Origin: Bacillota bacterium | GTDB lineage: Bacteria; Bacillota; Sulfobacillia; JAJYWN01 | Assembly (NCBI GenBank): GCA_021791495.1 | Contig: JAJYWN010000028.1 | Span: forward strand, 1 to 54,178 | Direction of reading: 5' to 3' | Length of the DNA stretch: 54,178 nucleotides | In this document: positions 1 to 8,238 of the stretch, in pieces | Position numbering within the stretch: position 1 is the first letter of the stretch | Layout of the letters: every line of letters begins with the position of its first letter | Program-made: the position numbers and the translations under genes | Notes under the pieces: generated by a model | Seen by the model: the letters and a program-made list of their open reading frames with translations, nothing else | Database searches by the model: none | Told to the model about the DNA's origin: nothing

Positions 1-47
1 CGATCTGACGAATGCTACCACCGAATTGTGGAGAAACGGTGTGCCGC

Positions 48-77
48 TATGAGAAGAGCCACGGAGGACCGTGGCTC
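48..77 (-). terminator. Rho-independent terminator of the 64-aa gene
   Basis: A perfect 9-bp stem (GAGCCACGG / CCGTGGCTC, 56-64 and 69-77) encloses a 4-base loop. On the minus strand it is followed by TTCTC. It lies just past the stop of the small acidic gene and is the likely end of that transcript. Confidence 0.65.
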
Positions 78-107
78 AAGTGGGCTGCAGCTTCGTCCTA
101 GATACGT

Positions 108-302
108 TCAGTTCGACGGTGGCAATCTCCGTTCCGGCAAACCCATCACAAAATCCACGTCTTCCGGAGGAAATGCGTCGGTCCAGGATTCGTTCCAGGG
201 CTCAGTGACGGCGGGATCGTCTTCGTAGTATATCAGCTCGTCTATGGGGAAGTCGTCGCCGGTCTCGGGGTAGAACTTCCGCACAGGTCTCTTTTCTCCC
301 AC
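108..302 (-). CDS. Small acidic protein of unknown function (64 aa)
   Basis: I do not recognise this protein. The start is the GTG at 302 because AAAGGAGGG lies 8 bases before it; an upstream in-frame start would have no such site. The product is short and acidic, with an N-terminal basic stretch (GEKRPVRKFYPETGDD) followed by clusters of Asp and Glu (IYYEDDPAVTEPWNE, PPEDVDF). It has no membrane segment, cysteine pair or obvious DNA-binding motif. It lies downstream of the yneA-like gene on the same strand with a 131-bp gap, so it could be part of the SOS transcript or separately expressed. A terminator hairpin follows it. That it is a gene rests on the ribosome-binding site and the terminator; the function is unknown. 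Confidence 0.6.
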   Translation of the reverse strand: MGEKRPVRKFYPETGDDFPIDELIYYEDDPAVTEPWNESWTDAFPPEDVDFVMGLPERRLPPSN

Positions 303-433
303 TCCAAACACCCTCCTTTCGTATCCGGACGACATTAATGTCCCTCTACGAAAGTCTGGTATTCGCGCACGTGGCAACACTAATGTGCAGAGACTATCTG
401 TGCGTCCTTGATGCTGAGGTTAGTACAACTGAA

Positions 434-817
434 TCAGCGCTTCGTCGTGGGTACGACCAAGACTTGCCCTGGGAACACCAAGGCGCTGGTAAGATGGTTG
501 ACCGCCCTTATGGACGTGACCGTTTTTCTGGGATCGGCTCCAGCATCGCCGTACTTAACTGCAATGCTCCAGATGCTGTCGCCTTTTTCCACCATGACTG
601 ACACAAGAGCCGGGCCAGTGCTGGAGTCTGATGTGCCAAGTCCCGCCGCTGAAGCGCTGCGTGAGGTGAAGCCGGACATCAACAACCCCAGGAGAATCCC
701 CAGCACCAAAGCTACTACGGCGAGGAACACCGCGAACCGCGGTCTGAGGGAGTAGTGCGTGCGATAGTAGGATGTCGAATCCGCCAAATGCGGCGCAAGA
801 CCCGAGTTCTCGGACAT
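434..817 (-). CDS. yneA: YneA-like SOS cell-division inhibitor candidate (TM + LysM)
   Basis: Likely the SOS-induced, membrane-anchored division suppressor that in Bacillus is encoded divergently from lexA. The 127-aa product has one membrane segment near residues 27-48 (FAVFLAVVALVLGILLGLLM), a short Ser/Ala/Gly linker, then a LysM domain to the C-terminus (VMVEKGDSIWSIAVKYG ... PGQVLVVP). Size and layout match YneA. The start is the ATG at 817, preceded by GGAGGGG at a good distance; a longer reading frame would run back over the promoter and SOS boxes. Its promoter holds an SOS box in the -35/-10 spacer and a second box just downstream. YneA is poorly conserved in sequence, so the call rests on architecture, divergence from lexA and the SOS boxes. 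The alternative is a generic LysM cell-wall protein. Confidence 0.78.
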   Translation of the reverse strand: MSENSGLAPHLADSTSYYRTHYSLRPRFAVFLAVVALVLGILLGLLMSGFTSRSASAAGLGTSDSSTGPALVSVMVEKGDSIWSIAVKYGDAGADPRKTVTSIRAVNHLTSALVFPGQVLVVPTTKR

Positions 818-838
818 ATGACTCCCCTCCATCTCCAC

Positions 839-852
839 CGAACATCCGTTCG
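839..852. promoter_or_regulatory. SOS (LexA) box 1
   Basis: CGAACATCCGTTCG matches the Bacillus-type SOS core CGAAC-N4-GTTCG at all ten fixed positions. It lies between the -10 of the yneA-like promoter and that gene's ribosome-binding site, where bound LexA would block early transcription. Confidence 0.85.
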
Positions 853-860
853 CTAACGTC

Positions 861-889
861 ATGATATCGAACGTCTGTTCGTAAGTCAA
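861..889 (-). promoter_or_regulatory. Sigma-A promoter of the yneA-like gene
   Basis: On the minus strand TTGACT (884-889) is separated by exactly 17 bases from TATCAT (861-866). The spacer contains a whole SOS box, the classic arrangement for LexA repression. Confidence 0.75.
868..881. promoter_or_regulatory. SOS (LexA) box 2
   Basis: CGAACGTCTGTTCG carries both perfect arms of the Bacillus SOS consensus and sits inside the spacer of the yneA-like promoter. Confidence 0.88.
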
Positions 890-910
890 GGGCTCGGCCA
901 AAGAAATACC

Positions 911-924
911 GAACAGGTGTTTGC
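911..924. promoter_or_regulatory. SOS (LexA) box 3
   Basis: CGAACAGGTGTTTG has one arm perfect and the other with a single change, and its centre fits the RNRY pattern. It overlaps the -35 of the lexA promoter, so it is the likely autoregulatory operator. Confidence 0.82.
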
Positions 925-949
925 ATTCGAGCGCCAATGTGTTATAATC
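922..949 (+). promoter_or_regulatory. lexA promoter
   Basis: TTGCAT (922-927), a 16-base spacer and a consensus TATAAT (944-949). Transcription would begin near 956, leaving a short leader with GGAGGTG before the lexA ATG. Confidence 0.75.
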
Positions 950-983
950 GCCTCAAAGGAAACCTTTCCCTGGAGGTGCGGAG

Positions 984-1592
984 ATGGCGAGCCGCCTGAC
1001 CGGTCGTCAAAGGGAGATTCTGGACTATATCAGGAAGGAGACCCAATCACGCGGGTATCCACCATCGGTCCGGGAGATTGGTCAAGCCATCGGGCTGTCC
1101 TCCAGTTCGACGGTCCACGGCCACCTGCAGCGCCTCGAAGAGAAAGGGTTCATCCGGCGCGATCCGACGAAACCGCGGGCCATCGAAGTCACCGGTGATA
1201 GCAGTGGCCGCCAGAAGCGGATCATCCAGGTCCCTCTTGTCGGAAGGGTTACGGCCGGACAGCCTATTCTGGCCGTGGAGAACATCGAGGATTCTTTTCC
1301 CCTACCCTACGACATGGTCCGCACGGAAGACTCATTCCTTCTCCGCGTGGAAGGGGAAAGCATGATCAATGCCGGCATCTACGACGGGGACTTCGTCATC
1401 GTCCGCCGGCAGGATTCCGCCCACAACGGCGAGATCATCGTGGCCCTCATTGGTGACGAGGCCACCGTGAAACGCTTCTTTAGGGAAACGGACCACGTGC
1501 GTCTCCAGCCGGAAAACGACTCGATGGAGCCCATTCTGGTCCGCGACGTCAAGGTCCTCGGTAAGGTCGTGGGGTTGCTGCGCCGCTACTGA
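984..1592 (+). CDS. lexA: LexA, SOS repressor
   Basis: Self-cleaving repressor of the SOS regulon. The 202-aa length is typical. Residues 1-65 form the winged helix-turn-helix that reads the SOS box. The hinge holds the Ala91-Gly92 cleavage pair (VTAGQPI). The C-terminal peptidase fold has nucleophile Ser126 ([14 protein letters not shown]) and general-base Lys163 (EATVKRFF). The start is the ATG behind GGAGGTG. It is divergent from the yneA-like gene and shares a control region with three SOS boxes, one over its own -35. Its 3' end overlaps the convergent DUF2933 gene by 7 bases. Cleavage stimulated by RecA filaments is family knowledge; recA itself lies at about 40 kb in this window. Confidence 0.98.
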   Translation: MASRLTGRQREILDYIRKETQSRGYPPSVREIGQAIGLSSSSTVHGHLQRLEEKGFIRRDPTKPRAIEVTGDSSGRQKRIIQVPLVGRVTAGQPILAVENIEDSFPLPYDMVRTEDSFLLRVEGESMINAGIYDGDFVIVRRQDSAHNGEIIVALIGDEATVKRFFRETDHVRLQPENDSMEPILVRDVKVLGKVVGLLRRY

Positions 1593-1927
1593 CCTTGGCG
1601 GATCGCCCTCTGACCGGAGGTGGCTTCATCGGTGCTGCTTCCGCCGTGGCACCCCGCGCGGCTTTCCCGAGCATCATCCGGACCTTCATCCGCGGCGCCG
1701 CTCCCGTGCCCGGCGTGCCCTGAACCATGTCCGCCGTGGCCCATGCCCCGCATCATGAAGACGTGCATCAGGGGGCAGGCCAGGACCGCCAGGTACCCCA
1801 GGTAGGACCCGCGGCCGGTACCGATTAGCAACCAGATGCCTCCCAGAAGTAAGAGGCATCCGACGACCCACCCTATTCGCTTGTCAATTCTCGGAAGAGC
1901 CAGCTTCTCGCTGTCGCGATCGTGCAT
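1586..1927 (-). CDS. DUF2933-type small His-rich membrane protein
   Basis: A 113-aa protein with a basic N-terminus, one or two closely spaced membrane segments (about residues 18-36 and 43-58), then [18 protein letters not shown] and a His/Gly-rich tail. The CPLMH-x-FM motif with trailing His and Gly is characteristic of DUF2933, a family of unknown function often found near metal-handling genes. Metal binding by the tail is an inference. Its start lies 44 bases inside the 3' end of the upstream spermidine-synthase-like gene, so the two are probably cotranscribed and translationally coupled. Its end overlaps lexA tail to tail. Confidence 0.75.
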   Translation of the reverse strand: MHDRDSEKLALPRIDKRIGWVVGCLLLLGGIWLLIGTGRGSYLGYLAVLACPLMHVFMMRGMGHGGHGSGHAGHGSGAADEGPDDARESRAGCHGGSSTDEATSGQRAIRQGQ

Positions 1928-4352
1928 ACTCCTCGCCTCCGCTAACAGATTCGGCTATGTCCATGGAATCGCTGACCAAAGTCGGGACCCGGCTGGATGT
2001 GGCCGAGGTGGTCGCCCGGGCTACAGTGCCGGCTATCGCGGACACACCATATGCTGCAATCCCACTGGCTAAGGCGAGGTTGAACCCGCCTAGCATAGCC
2101 AAAGTCAAGGATCCGGCGGATCCCGCCACCGCCGCGGCCCCGTTCACCGCCCAAAACCTCGGAATCTCGCCGGGCCGCTCCGAGCCAAAATGGCTGAGGC
2201 CCGCCGGAAACGGAATGCCCAGGACAAACCCGACGCCGGCGGCCAAAGCGCCGGCCAGCACCAGCCGGCCAGTGAGAGGCCAGGTGAAAGCCCACGTGCG
2301 GGCCAATGTCAATCCGGGCCACACCAGCAACGCCGCGAGGGAACACAATATGGGGCCTATGGCGACGCGCCGTGCCGGCCACCAATGGCGCCCGCCCACG
2401 ATGCTGCCGATTCCCGCTCCACCCAAGAGTGCTCCCAGAACGGCGCTGGCGGCCAGAACCGGTTGCCCCAGAAAGGCGGTAAGCCGCTGGATCAGGACCA
2501 TCTCTACGGCCATGAAACCGAAGCCGAGTCCGGCAAAGTACAGGCCCGCCGGATTCCAGGGCGCACTAGTTGCGGATGCAGGTCCCCCCGCCCTGACACT
2601 TGCCGCGCGCGAGAAGCGGCCGAGTCCACCCAAGGCCAGATACGTACCCGCGAGCCCGGCCGCCAGCACACCGGCGATGTAATCGGGCACACCCTTCTCG
2701 GACCGGTAGAAGAAGGGGCGAACGTCCGTGGCTGGAGTCACGTAGCTGTTGGAGGAGCGGGCCAGTCCGGCCGGGGTCGTCTTTCCGGACTTGAGGTCAC
2801 GCAGAGGCTCCTCCCACTTGAGAGGCACGTAGTAGATCCTGAACCCGTCCCGGGTAGCAAGGTCCGCCGCCCTTGCCGCTTCGTCTCCGAGGAAGGCCCG
2901 GCCCGGACGGAAGACCACTAGGGGGTGATGCACGGTCCCATGCTCCTGCCCGGGGTCGGGGCCCACCGCGATCAGCCGGTCCAGGGCGTCTGCTGTTCCG
3001 ACCCCGTCGGTTCTCATGGCCTCCACTAAGGTCAGCACGACCTTCGTCAGTTCGTCGCCACTGTGCACCTGGACCACCAGGCGGCCGCCCGGCGCCAGCC
3101 TTGCCATGTAGGTGCGGAAAGCCTCCACCGTCAAGGCGTAACTCTCAATCAAGGACGCCCCGAAGCGTCCCGCGGTATCGGTCATCACCAGGGACAAGTA
3201 GATAGTGTCAAACCGCTCCGTGGTCCGCTCCAGGAACCGCCGGGCGTCACCCGACACCACTGTGACTCCGGGCCGGTCGTAGACATTACCCGCGTAGGCG
3301 CCAAGCTGTCGGACAAGTTCGATGCTGCCTCGGTTCAACTCAATGGCTGTCACCGCCGGGCTGCCCGCGAGGAGGCTCATCTGCACTTCTCGTCCGGCGC
3401 CGGCGCCGATGACCGCCACTTTCCCCGGCGCAGCCAGCTCCAGCGGGTAGAAGGCGATGTCTTCCCTCATCACCGTCTCGTCCTGCGGTCCCTGCCAGCG
3501 GTAGACCTGAGAGGCCGCTCCCCCGTCGATGAAGACCGAGTCATAGCGCGAGTCTTTGGTGCTCACCAAGTCCGTCCGCGAGAATTCGTCCCAATTCACG
3601 CCCAGAACCTGTGCCTGCAGATCCTTTTGTTTTAACAACTCTCCCAGTGGCTTGTTTCCATATGGCACGGTACGTAATTCGGTGACGAGAAGGTGAGGAA
3701 CCAGTACTGCGGCTCCCGCGGCGACCACCGTGATTCCCAGGGCAACGAGGCCGGCTGACATCCAGGCCCGCCGGGGCCGGACCCCCCGGGTCACGCCCGC
3801 GAAAAGGCTGGTTGCCACAGCGGCCACCCCGCTGGTCAGGCCAATCAGAAGGGCCGTCCCGGCCAAACCGGCGCGGGCGGTCAGGGCCGGAGCGAGGCCG
3901 GCTCCCAGAGCGGCTCCGGAAAGGTCGAAGAAGTAGAACAGCGCACTGGCCGACGCCCTAGAGGCGAATATCCTTGAAACCGCCGCTCCGGAGAAGACAA
4001 AGGGAAGAGCCGCCGTGACGATTGTGACTGGGAGAGACCTCGCGGCCGAAGTGAAAATGAGCAGAGCCACACTGGCGGGAACGCTGATGGCGAAGGCCGC
4101 GGCAGTGCGAAGTGGCGATTGAAACACCGTCACCGAGCGGCCATGCGCGGACCGGTGGGCGGTCGAAGCCCCCAAGGCGATGCCCAGAACGGCGATGGAA
4201 AGGGTGAAGTAGACGAAGTTGTAGTAGAAACGCGTGGAGAAGAGCCTGGTCAAGGCCACCTCGAAGAGAACGGTCGAGGAAGTAAGGGTGAAAAGCAGCG
4301 CCAAAGGCGCACGCCGGATAGGAGCTGCGTTTTGGTGGTCGTTGAGTTTCAC
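1884..4352 (-). CDS. Membrane-embedded spermidine-synthase-like protein
   Basis: An 822-aa fusion. The N-terminal 230 residues hold about six or seven hydrophobic segments, beginning ALLFTLTSSTVLFEVALTRL, which resembles the membrane part of 'fused MFS/spermidine synthase' proteins. The middle (about 290-480) is a Rossmann methyltransferase-like domain with VIGAGAGREV, an acidic strand end (AIELN) and VVSGDARRFL. The C-terminal part (about 555-790) has further membrane segments with a VEMVLIQRLTAFLGQP motif. It starts at a GTG with only a weak ribosome-binding site (GGTGG). Soluble spermidine synthases transfer aminopropyl groups, but membrane versions have unproven substrates, so polyamine synthesis should not be assumed. 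The DUF2933 gene follows with an overlap. Confidence 0.8.
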   Translation of the reverse strand: MKLNDHQNAAPIRRAPLALLFTLTSSTVLFEVALTRLFSTRFYYNFVYFTLSIAVLGIALGASTAHRSAHGRSVTVFQSPLRTAAAFAISVPASVALLIFTSAARSLPVTIVTAALPFVFSGAAVSRIFASRASASALFYFFDLSGAALGAGLAPALTARAGLAGTALLIGLTSGVAAVATSLFAGVTRGVRPRRAWMSAGLVALGITVVAAGAAVLVPHLLVTELRTVPYGNKPLGELLKQKDLQAQVLGVNWDEFSRTDLVSTKDSRYDSVFIDGGAASQVYRWQGPQDETVMREDIAFYPLELAAPGKVAVIGAGAGREVQMSLLAGSPAVTAIELNRGSIELVRQLGAYAGNVYDRPGVTVVSGDARRFLERTTERFDTIYLSLVMTDTAGRFGASLIESYALTVEAFRTYMARLAPGGRLVVQVHSGDELTKVVLTLVEAMRTDGVGTADALDRLIAVGPDPGQEHGTVHHPLVVFRPGRAFLGDEAARAADLATRDGFRIYYVPLKWEEPLRDLKSGKTTPAGLARSSNSYVTPATDVRPFFYRSEKGVPDYIAGVLAAGLAGTYLALGGLGRFSRAASVRAGGPASATSAPWNPAGLYFAGLGFGFMAVEMVLIQRLTAFLGQPVLAASAVLGALLGGAGIGSIVGGRHWWPARRVAIGPILCSLAALLVWPGLTLARTWAFTWPLTGRLVLAGALAAGVGFVLGIPFPAGLSHFGSERPGEIPRFWAVNGAAAVAGSAGSLTLAMLGGFNLALASGIAAYGVSAIAGTVARATTSATSSRVPTLVSDSMDIAESVSGGEEYARSRQREAGSSEN

Positions 4353-4394
4353 GCCACCAGTCTAACCGCGCCTTATGAAGAAGTCGTGATGCCT

Positions 4395-5678
4395 CTACGG
4401 CTCCAAGGCCGCCGCGGCGCTGACGAGCGCGATCTGGGCGTGCGCATACGACAATCCACCCTGAACGTAGACGTCGAAGGGCGGGCGGATAGGTGCGTCC
4501 GCCGATAGCTCGATGGATGAACCCTGAACGAAGGCGCCGGCAGCCATCAGGATCCGGTCGGGATATCCCTCCATGGGTGCCGGCTCGGGGCGGACGCGTG
4601 AATTGACCGGACTGGCCCGTTGGATGCCGCGACAAAAAGCGATCAAACGCTCCTCTGACCCCAATCGGATGCCCTGGATGATGTCGTAACGGGCTTGCCC
4701 GGGCGCGGGTGAGACTTCATATCCCAGTTCCTTGAAGAGCGCGGCGGCGAAATGGGCGCTCTTCACCGCCTCGCCGACGACCATCGGGGCCAGGAAAAAG
4801 CCTTGGAGCACCTGGCGGGCATCGGAAGCGGTAATCCGCCCCCTTCCTCCGACTCCCGGAGCGGTCAGCCGGCGCCGTGCACCCTCGACCAAGGTAGCCC
4901 GCCCGGCCACGTAACCGCCGCCCGGGGCTAAGCCCCCGCCGGGATTCTTGATAAGTGAGCCGGCGACGAGGTCCGCCCCGGCCGCCAGCGGTTCCCGGTC
5001 TTCGACAAACTCACCATAGCAGTTGTCCACGAAGACGACCGCGCCCGGCGCCCGCCTCCGCACGACCTCGACCACTTCTCCGATACCCTGGCACGAAAGG
5101 GAAGGTCGAAACGCGTAACCACGGGATTTCTGTACCATGACCATCCTGGTCCTCGGCGTGAGAGCCGCGGCCAAAGCTTTCAGGTCCGGGCGACCGCCGG
5201 CGGTCAGACGGACTTCGCGGTAGGTGACGCCCATTGATGCCAGGGACCCTGTCGCGGCGGGAGTAGCTCCGGCCACGCCGACTACTTCTTGCAGTGTGTC
5301 GTAAGGCTGGCCGCTGGCCGCCACCAACTCATCCCCCGGCTTCAGGTTGCCGAAGAGGGCTAGAGCAATAGCGTGGGTACCCGAAACAATGCCCATGCTG
5401 ACCAGGGCGTCCTCCGATCCGAAAGCCGAAGCGAAGACGCCTTCAATGCGCTCGTGGGCCGCGCTGTGATAGCCGTACCCGGTGGACTCGGTCAGGTCCT
5501 CTTCCCCCACCCCGGCGTCGAGAAAAGCTTGAAGGACACGGGCTTGGTTGGCAGCCACGACGGTCTCGACTCCAGCCAAAACCGGTCCCAGGGCCGCCTC
5601 AGCGCGCCCGGCCGCCTCTAACAAGGCAGGACTGGCCCTAAACCTGTCCCTAAGAAGCTTCAGCGCTCTCTCGTTCAC
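4395..5678 (-). CDS. ynbB: Methionine gamma-lyase family PLP enzyme (YnbB-like)
   Basis: A fold-type I pyridoxal-phosphate enzyme of 427 aa, full length for the family once called 'aluminium resistance protein'. Visible features are SMGIVSGTHAIALALFG in the cofactor pocket, the aspartate strand FVDNCYGEF (Asp218), and the Schiff-base lysine in GSLIKNPGGG (Lys244). The GTG start overlaps the hflX stop by 4 bases, so the two are translationally coupled; hflX-ynbB is a common order in Bacillota. The physiological substrate is unclear. C-S lyase activity on methionine or cystathionine is assigned by similarity only. Confidence 0.88.
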   Translation of the reverse strand: MNERALKLLRDRFRASPALLEAAGRAEAALGPVLAGVETVVAANQARVLQAFLDAGVGEEDLTESTGYGYHSAAHERIEGVFASAFGSEDALVSMGIVSGTHAIALALFGNLKPGDELVAASGQPYDTLQEVVGVAGATPAATGSLASMGVTYREVRLTAGGRPDLKALAAALTPRTRMVMVQKSRGYAFRPSLSCQGIGEVVEVVRRRAPGAVVFVDNCYGEFVEDREPLAAGADLVAGSLIKNPGGGLAPGGGYVAGRATLVEGARRRLTAPGVGGRGRITASDARQVLQGFFLAPMVVGEAVKSAHFAAALFKELGYEVSPAPGQARYDIIQGIRLGSEERLIAFCRGIQRASPVNSRVRPEPAPMEGYPDRILMAAGAFVQGSSIELSADAPIRPPFDVYVQGGLSYAHAQIALVSAAAALEP

Positions 5679-7156
5679 CGCGGGGCCTCCCCGGTCGGGT
5701 CACCGTCTGGCCGCGCCGCAGTGCGGGGCCCACCTCCCAGCGCCGCCCTGATCCGAGAAGCCCAGACCCCAGGCAGCACCACCTTCAGCCGTACACCCTG
5801 GGGCCCGTACTCCTTCTCCTGCACCTTCCCATGCTCATGGGCCAGCGAAACCAAGTCCGACCGCTCAAAGGGCACCGTTACCCGGAGAACCTCGTAGCCG
5901 GCCGCCAGTGCCTGACCCACCCGCTCTTTCAGCTCATCTATCCCCCGCCCCGTCAAGGCGGATACGGCCACGGGCCGCCCCATGTCCGCAGGCGGGTTAT
6001 CGCACATGGCTCTGATCATATCCTCTTCCACCAGGTCGATTTTGTTGAGAACGTGGAGCACGGGGCGGTCGGACGCACCGATATCACCAAGGACCCGGCG
6101 CGTCGCCTCCAACTGCTCCCTCCACAGGCGCTGCGCCAGGTCGGTCACCACCAAGATAAGGTCCGCCTCCAGGACTTCTTCCAAGGTCGCCCGAAAAGCG
6201 GCCACCAGGTGGTGCGGGAGCTTGCGGATGAAACCGACGGTGTCGGTCAGGAGCACCTCGCGACCGCCCGGAAGGTCCACCTTGCGGGTAGTGGGGTCCA
6301 AGGTGGCAAAGAGCTTATTCTCCACCAGAACGTCAGCGCCGGTCAGGGCCCGAAACAGCGTGGACTTGCCGGCGTTCGTGTATCCCGCCAGGGCCACCAC
6401 GGGCACTGGCACACTACGGCGGGAAGTCCGGTGCAGGCCGCGCTGCTGCCGCACGCCCTCCGTCTCGCGTTTCAGGTCGGCGATGCGCCGGCGGATGGCC
6501 CGCCGGTCGGTCTCCAGCTTGGTCTCGCCCGGACCCCGGGTCCCAATGCCGCCGCCCAAGCGCGACAGCTCTGTGCCCCTTCCAGCCAGGCGCGGCAGCC
6601 GGTAGTTTAGCTGGGCCAGTTCGACCTGCAGCTTGCCCTCGCGGGTCTGCGCTCGCCGGGCGAAGATGTCCAGGATCAACTGGGTGCGGTCGACGACGTC
6701 GACCTTCAGCGCCTCCTCAAGGTTGCGGAGTTGCGTTCCCGAAAGCTCGTCGTCGACGATGATACCCGAGGCACCAGTTCCTTCGACCAGCGTGGCGACC
6801 TCTCTTGCCTTGCCTTCCCCTATGTAGGTGGCCGGGTCTGGATGCGGGCGCTTTTGGATGATCTTTCCGGCGACCCGTAGACCCGCCGTGTCCGCCAGCT
6901 CCCCCAGTTCCTCCAGGGAATCTTCAGGGGTGACCCCAACCCAGGCCAGTGTGTCTGCCCCGGCCACGGCCGGCCCCCAGGGCCCCAGGCCGGCCCCGCC
7001 GCCACCACTGTCACCTCCGCCGGTACCCCCACGGGCCGCCACCAAGCCGGTCGGCCCGCCCGGCACCCCGCCGGCAGGCGTGTCTAGCCCGACCAGAATC
7101 ACCGCGTCCCTGGTATCTTCTTCGGGCGAATGGGGTGTATTATTGTGTGTCGCCAA
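5675..7156 (-). CDS. hflX: HflX, ribosome-associated GTPase
   Basis: GTPase that binds the 50S subunit and splits stalled or stressed ribosomes. The N-terminal HflX domain contains PATYIGEGKAREV (about 108-120), and the linker has LGGGIGTRGPGETKLE. The G domain has G1 GYTNAGKST (258-266), G3 DTVGF (305-309) and G4 NKID (371-374). The product is 493 aa, longer than the usual 420-450 because a Gly/Ala/Pro-rich insert (about 27-67) interrupts the N-terminal strand between ILVGLDTP and the SLEELGELADTAG helix. The start is TTG behind a G-rich Shine-Dalgarno. A hairpin separates it from the upstream gene, so it may have its own promoter. Confidence 0.95.
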   Translation of the reverse strand: MATHNNTPHSPEEDTRDAVILVGLDTPAGGVPGGPTGLVAARGGTGGGDSGGGGAGLGPWGPAVAGADTLAWVGVTPEDSLEELGELADTAGLRVAGKIIQKRPHPDPATYIGEGKAREVATLVEGTGASGIIVDDELSGTQLRNLEEALKVDVVDRTQLILDIFARRAQTREGKLQVELAQLNYRLPRLAGRGTELSRLGGGIGTRGPGETKLETDRRAIRRRIADLKRETEGVRQQRGLHRTSRRSVPVPVVALAGYTNAGKSTLFRALTGADVLVENKLFATLDPTTRKVDLPGGREVLLTDTVGFIRKLPHHLVAAFRATLEEVLEADLILVVTDLAQRLWREQLEATRRVLGDIGASDRPVLHVLNKIDLVEEDMIRAMCDNPPADMGRPVAVSALTGRGIDELKERVGQALAAGYEVLRVTVPFERSDLVSLAHEHGKVQEKEYGPQGVRLKVVLPGVWASRIRAALGGGPRTAARPDGDPTGEAPR

Positions 7157-7216
7157 TTGTAGCCCCCCGCAGCGTTGGTTCGGGATATGAGAGCCTGTTT
7201 CGAGGCCCTATGGCAA

Positions 7217-7241
7217 GGGCCCGGGATTCCCTCCCGGGCCC
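7217..7241 (-). terminator. Hairpin terminator after the SNase-like gene
   Basis: A 10-bp perfect stem, GGGCCCGGGA / TCCCGGGCCC, with a 5-base loop. On the minus strand it is followed only by TTGCC, a weak T-tract. It lies between the stop of the SNase-like gene and hflX, so it probably ends or attenuates the upstream transcript. Confidence 0.5.
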
Positions 7242-7311
7242 TTCTAAGTATAGCATTCGCGCCCGCGGGGCGTGAAGGGCGGGTCTTAGTGGGCTGTCTT
7301 AGCTGGGTGCC

Positions 7312-8238
7312 TCAGTGGGGAATGATAGGCCTCTCGCCTGTCCCCTCCCCACCGGGTTCCACCCCGCCGCCCGACTCCGGCAGGGCGCCCGGTACCTGAA
7401 TCTCCTCGGGCGCCCCCGGCGGCGGCGACAATAGAGCGTACCCCATACGGACCAGTTCCGTGTTCAGCAGAAACTCGTCGCCTTCCTCGCCGCTGCCCAT
7501 GACCCAGACCAGACCCGCCGTGCGCCCCCCCGATTCGGGCCCACCCGCCCACAACTTGACCCGTACATCTTTCCCTTGGGCCAAGGCGCGGAGGACTTCA
7601 GCCGCGTCGGCGTACCGCGGGTCGTCGGGGGCTGGGGAAAGGATCCCCAGAAGAGTCACGTTCTCGGTGCCGTCAAGGGTCACCACACCGGCCTCCGGCA
7701 CATTGGTAACTCTGGCGTAGAAACCTTCCCCTTCCTCCGCGTCACCGCCGGTCGCGAAAACAGGTACCGCCGCCCGTCCGGTTTCCAGGCCCATCCCGCC
7801 ACCGCCCGAGGAGACCGTCCCCGAAGGCTCGTTCTCCTTATGAGCAGCCACCTCCGGTACCGGTGGGAACGCCATGGGCGTGGACGGGAAAGCCCGACCG
7901 GCGACATAACCGAAAGCCAGCATCAGCACTACGAAATAACCAGCCAAGGCGATGAGTCGTTCCACCTTCCACTTGACCCCACGGAAACCGGGCATCCACC
8001 GGTACGAACCGTGCAGGCCCATGGCCATGACCACCAGCAGGTATGCTATGGCGAGGGATAGCCCTCCCAGAAGGTCGTTGGTGCGGTAGGCCGTCCAGGC
8101 GCCTCCGCCCATCACGGCATAGAAGGCGACATAACAAGGAAAACGGAGGAACCGGAAGAGACTGAAACGGCCGCGGCGCTGGGCTAGCCAGTCATCGCGG
8201 AGTTTGGCTTTCCGGGCTCGGCGCTTTGGGAGGGACAC
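7312..8238 (-). CDS. Three-TM membrane protein with degenerate SNase-like domain
   Basis: A 308-aa protein with three hydrophobic segments (about 32-52, 57-75, 95-115), a flexible Gly/Ser/Glu linker, and a C-terminal domain (about 172-272) that reads like a staphylococcal nuclease (TNase) fold: VVTLDGTENVTLLGILSP, then GKDVRVKLW, GGRTAGLVWV and LLNTELVRMGYALL. The strand order and the closing LN..LV..GYA helix fit. The catalytic Arg and acidic residues of the RL-G-IDTPE motif are replaced (TLLGILSPAP), so nuclease activity is unlikely and a binding role more probable. The start is GTG behind GAGGTGG. It overlaps the preceding small membrane gene by 55 bases. The SNase assignment is by pattern, not alignment. 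Confidence 0.7.
   Translation of the reverse strand: MSLPKRRARKAKLRDDWLAQRRGRFSLFRFLRFPCYVAFYAVMGGGAWTAYRTNDLLGGLSLAIAYLLVVMAMGLHGSYRWMPGFRGVKWKVERLIALAGYFVVLMLAFGYVAGRAFPSTPMAFPPVPEVAAHKENEPSGTVSSGGGGMGLETGRAAVPVFATGGDAEEGEGFYARVTNVPEAGVVTLDGTENVTLLGILSPAPDDPRYADAAEVLRALAQGKDVRVKLWAGGPESGGRTAGLVWVMGSGEEGDEFLLNTELVRMGYALLSPPPGAPEEIQVPGALPESGGGVEPGGEGTGERPIIPH

Noticed and set aside
108-817. Toxin-antitoxin pair made of the acidic protein and the LysM protein
   Set aside because: The LysM/TM architecture and SOS promoter fit YneA, and the acidic protein lacks a DNA-binding antitoxin domain.
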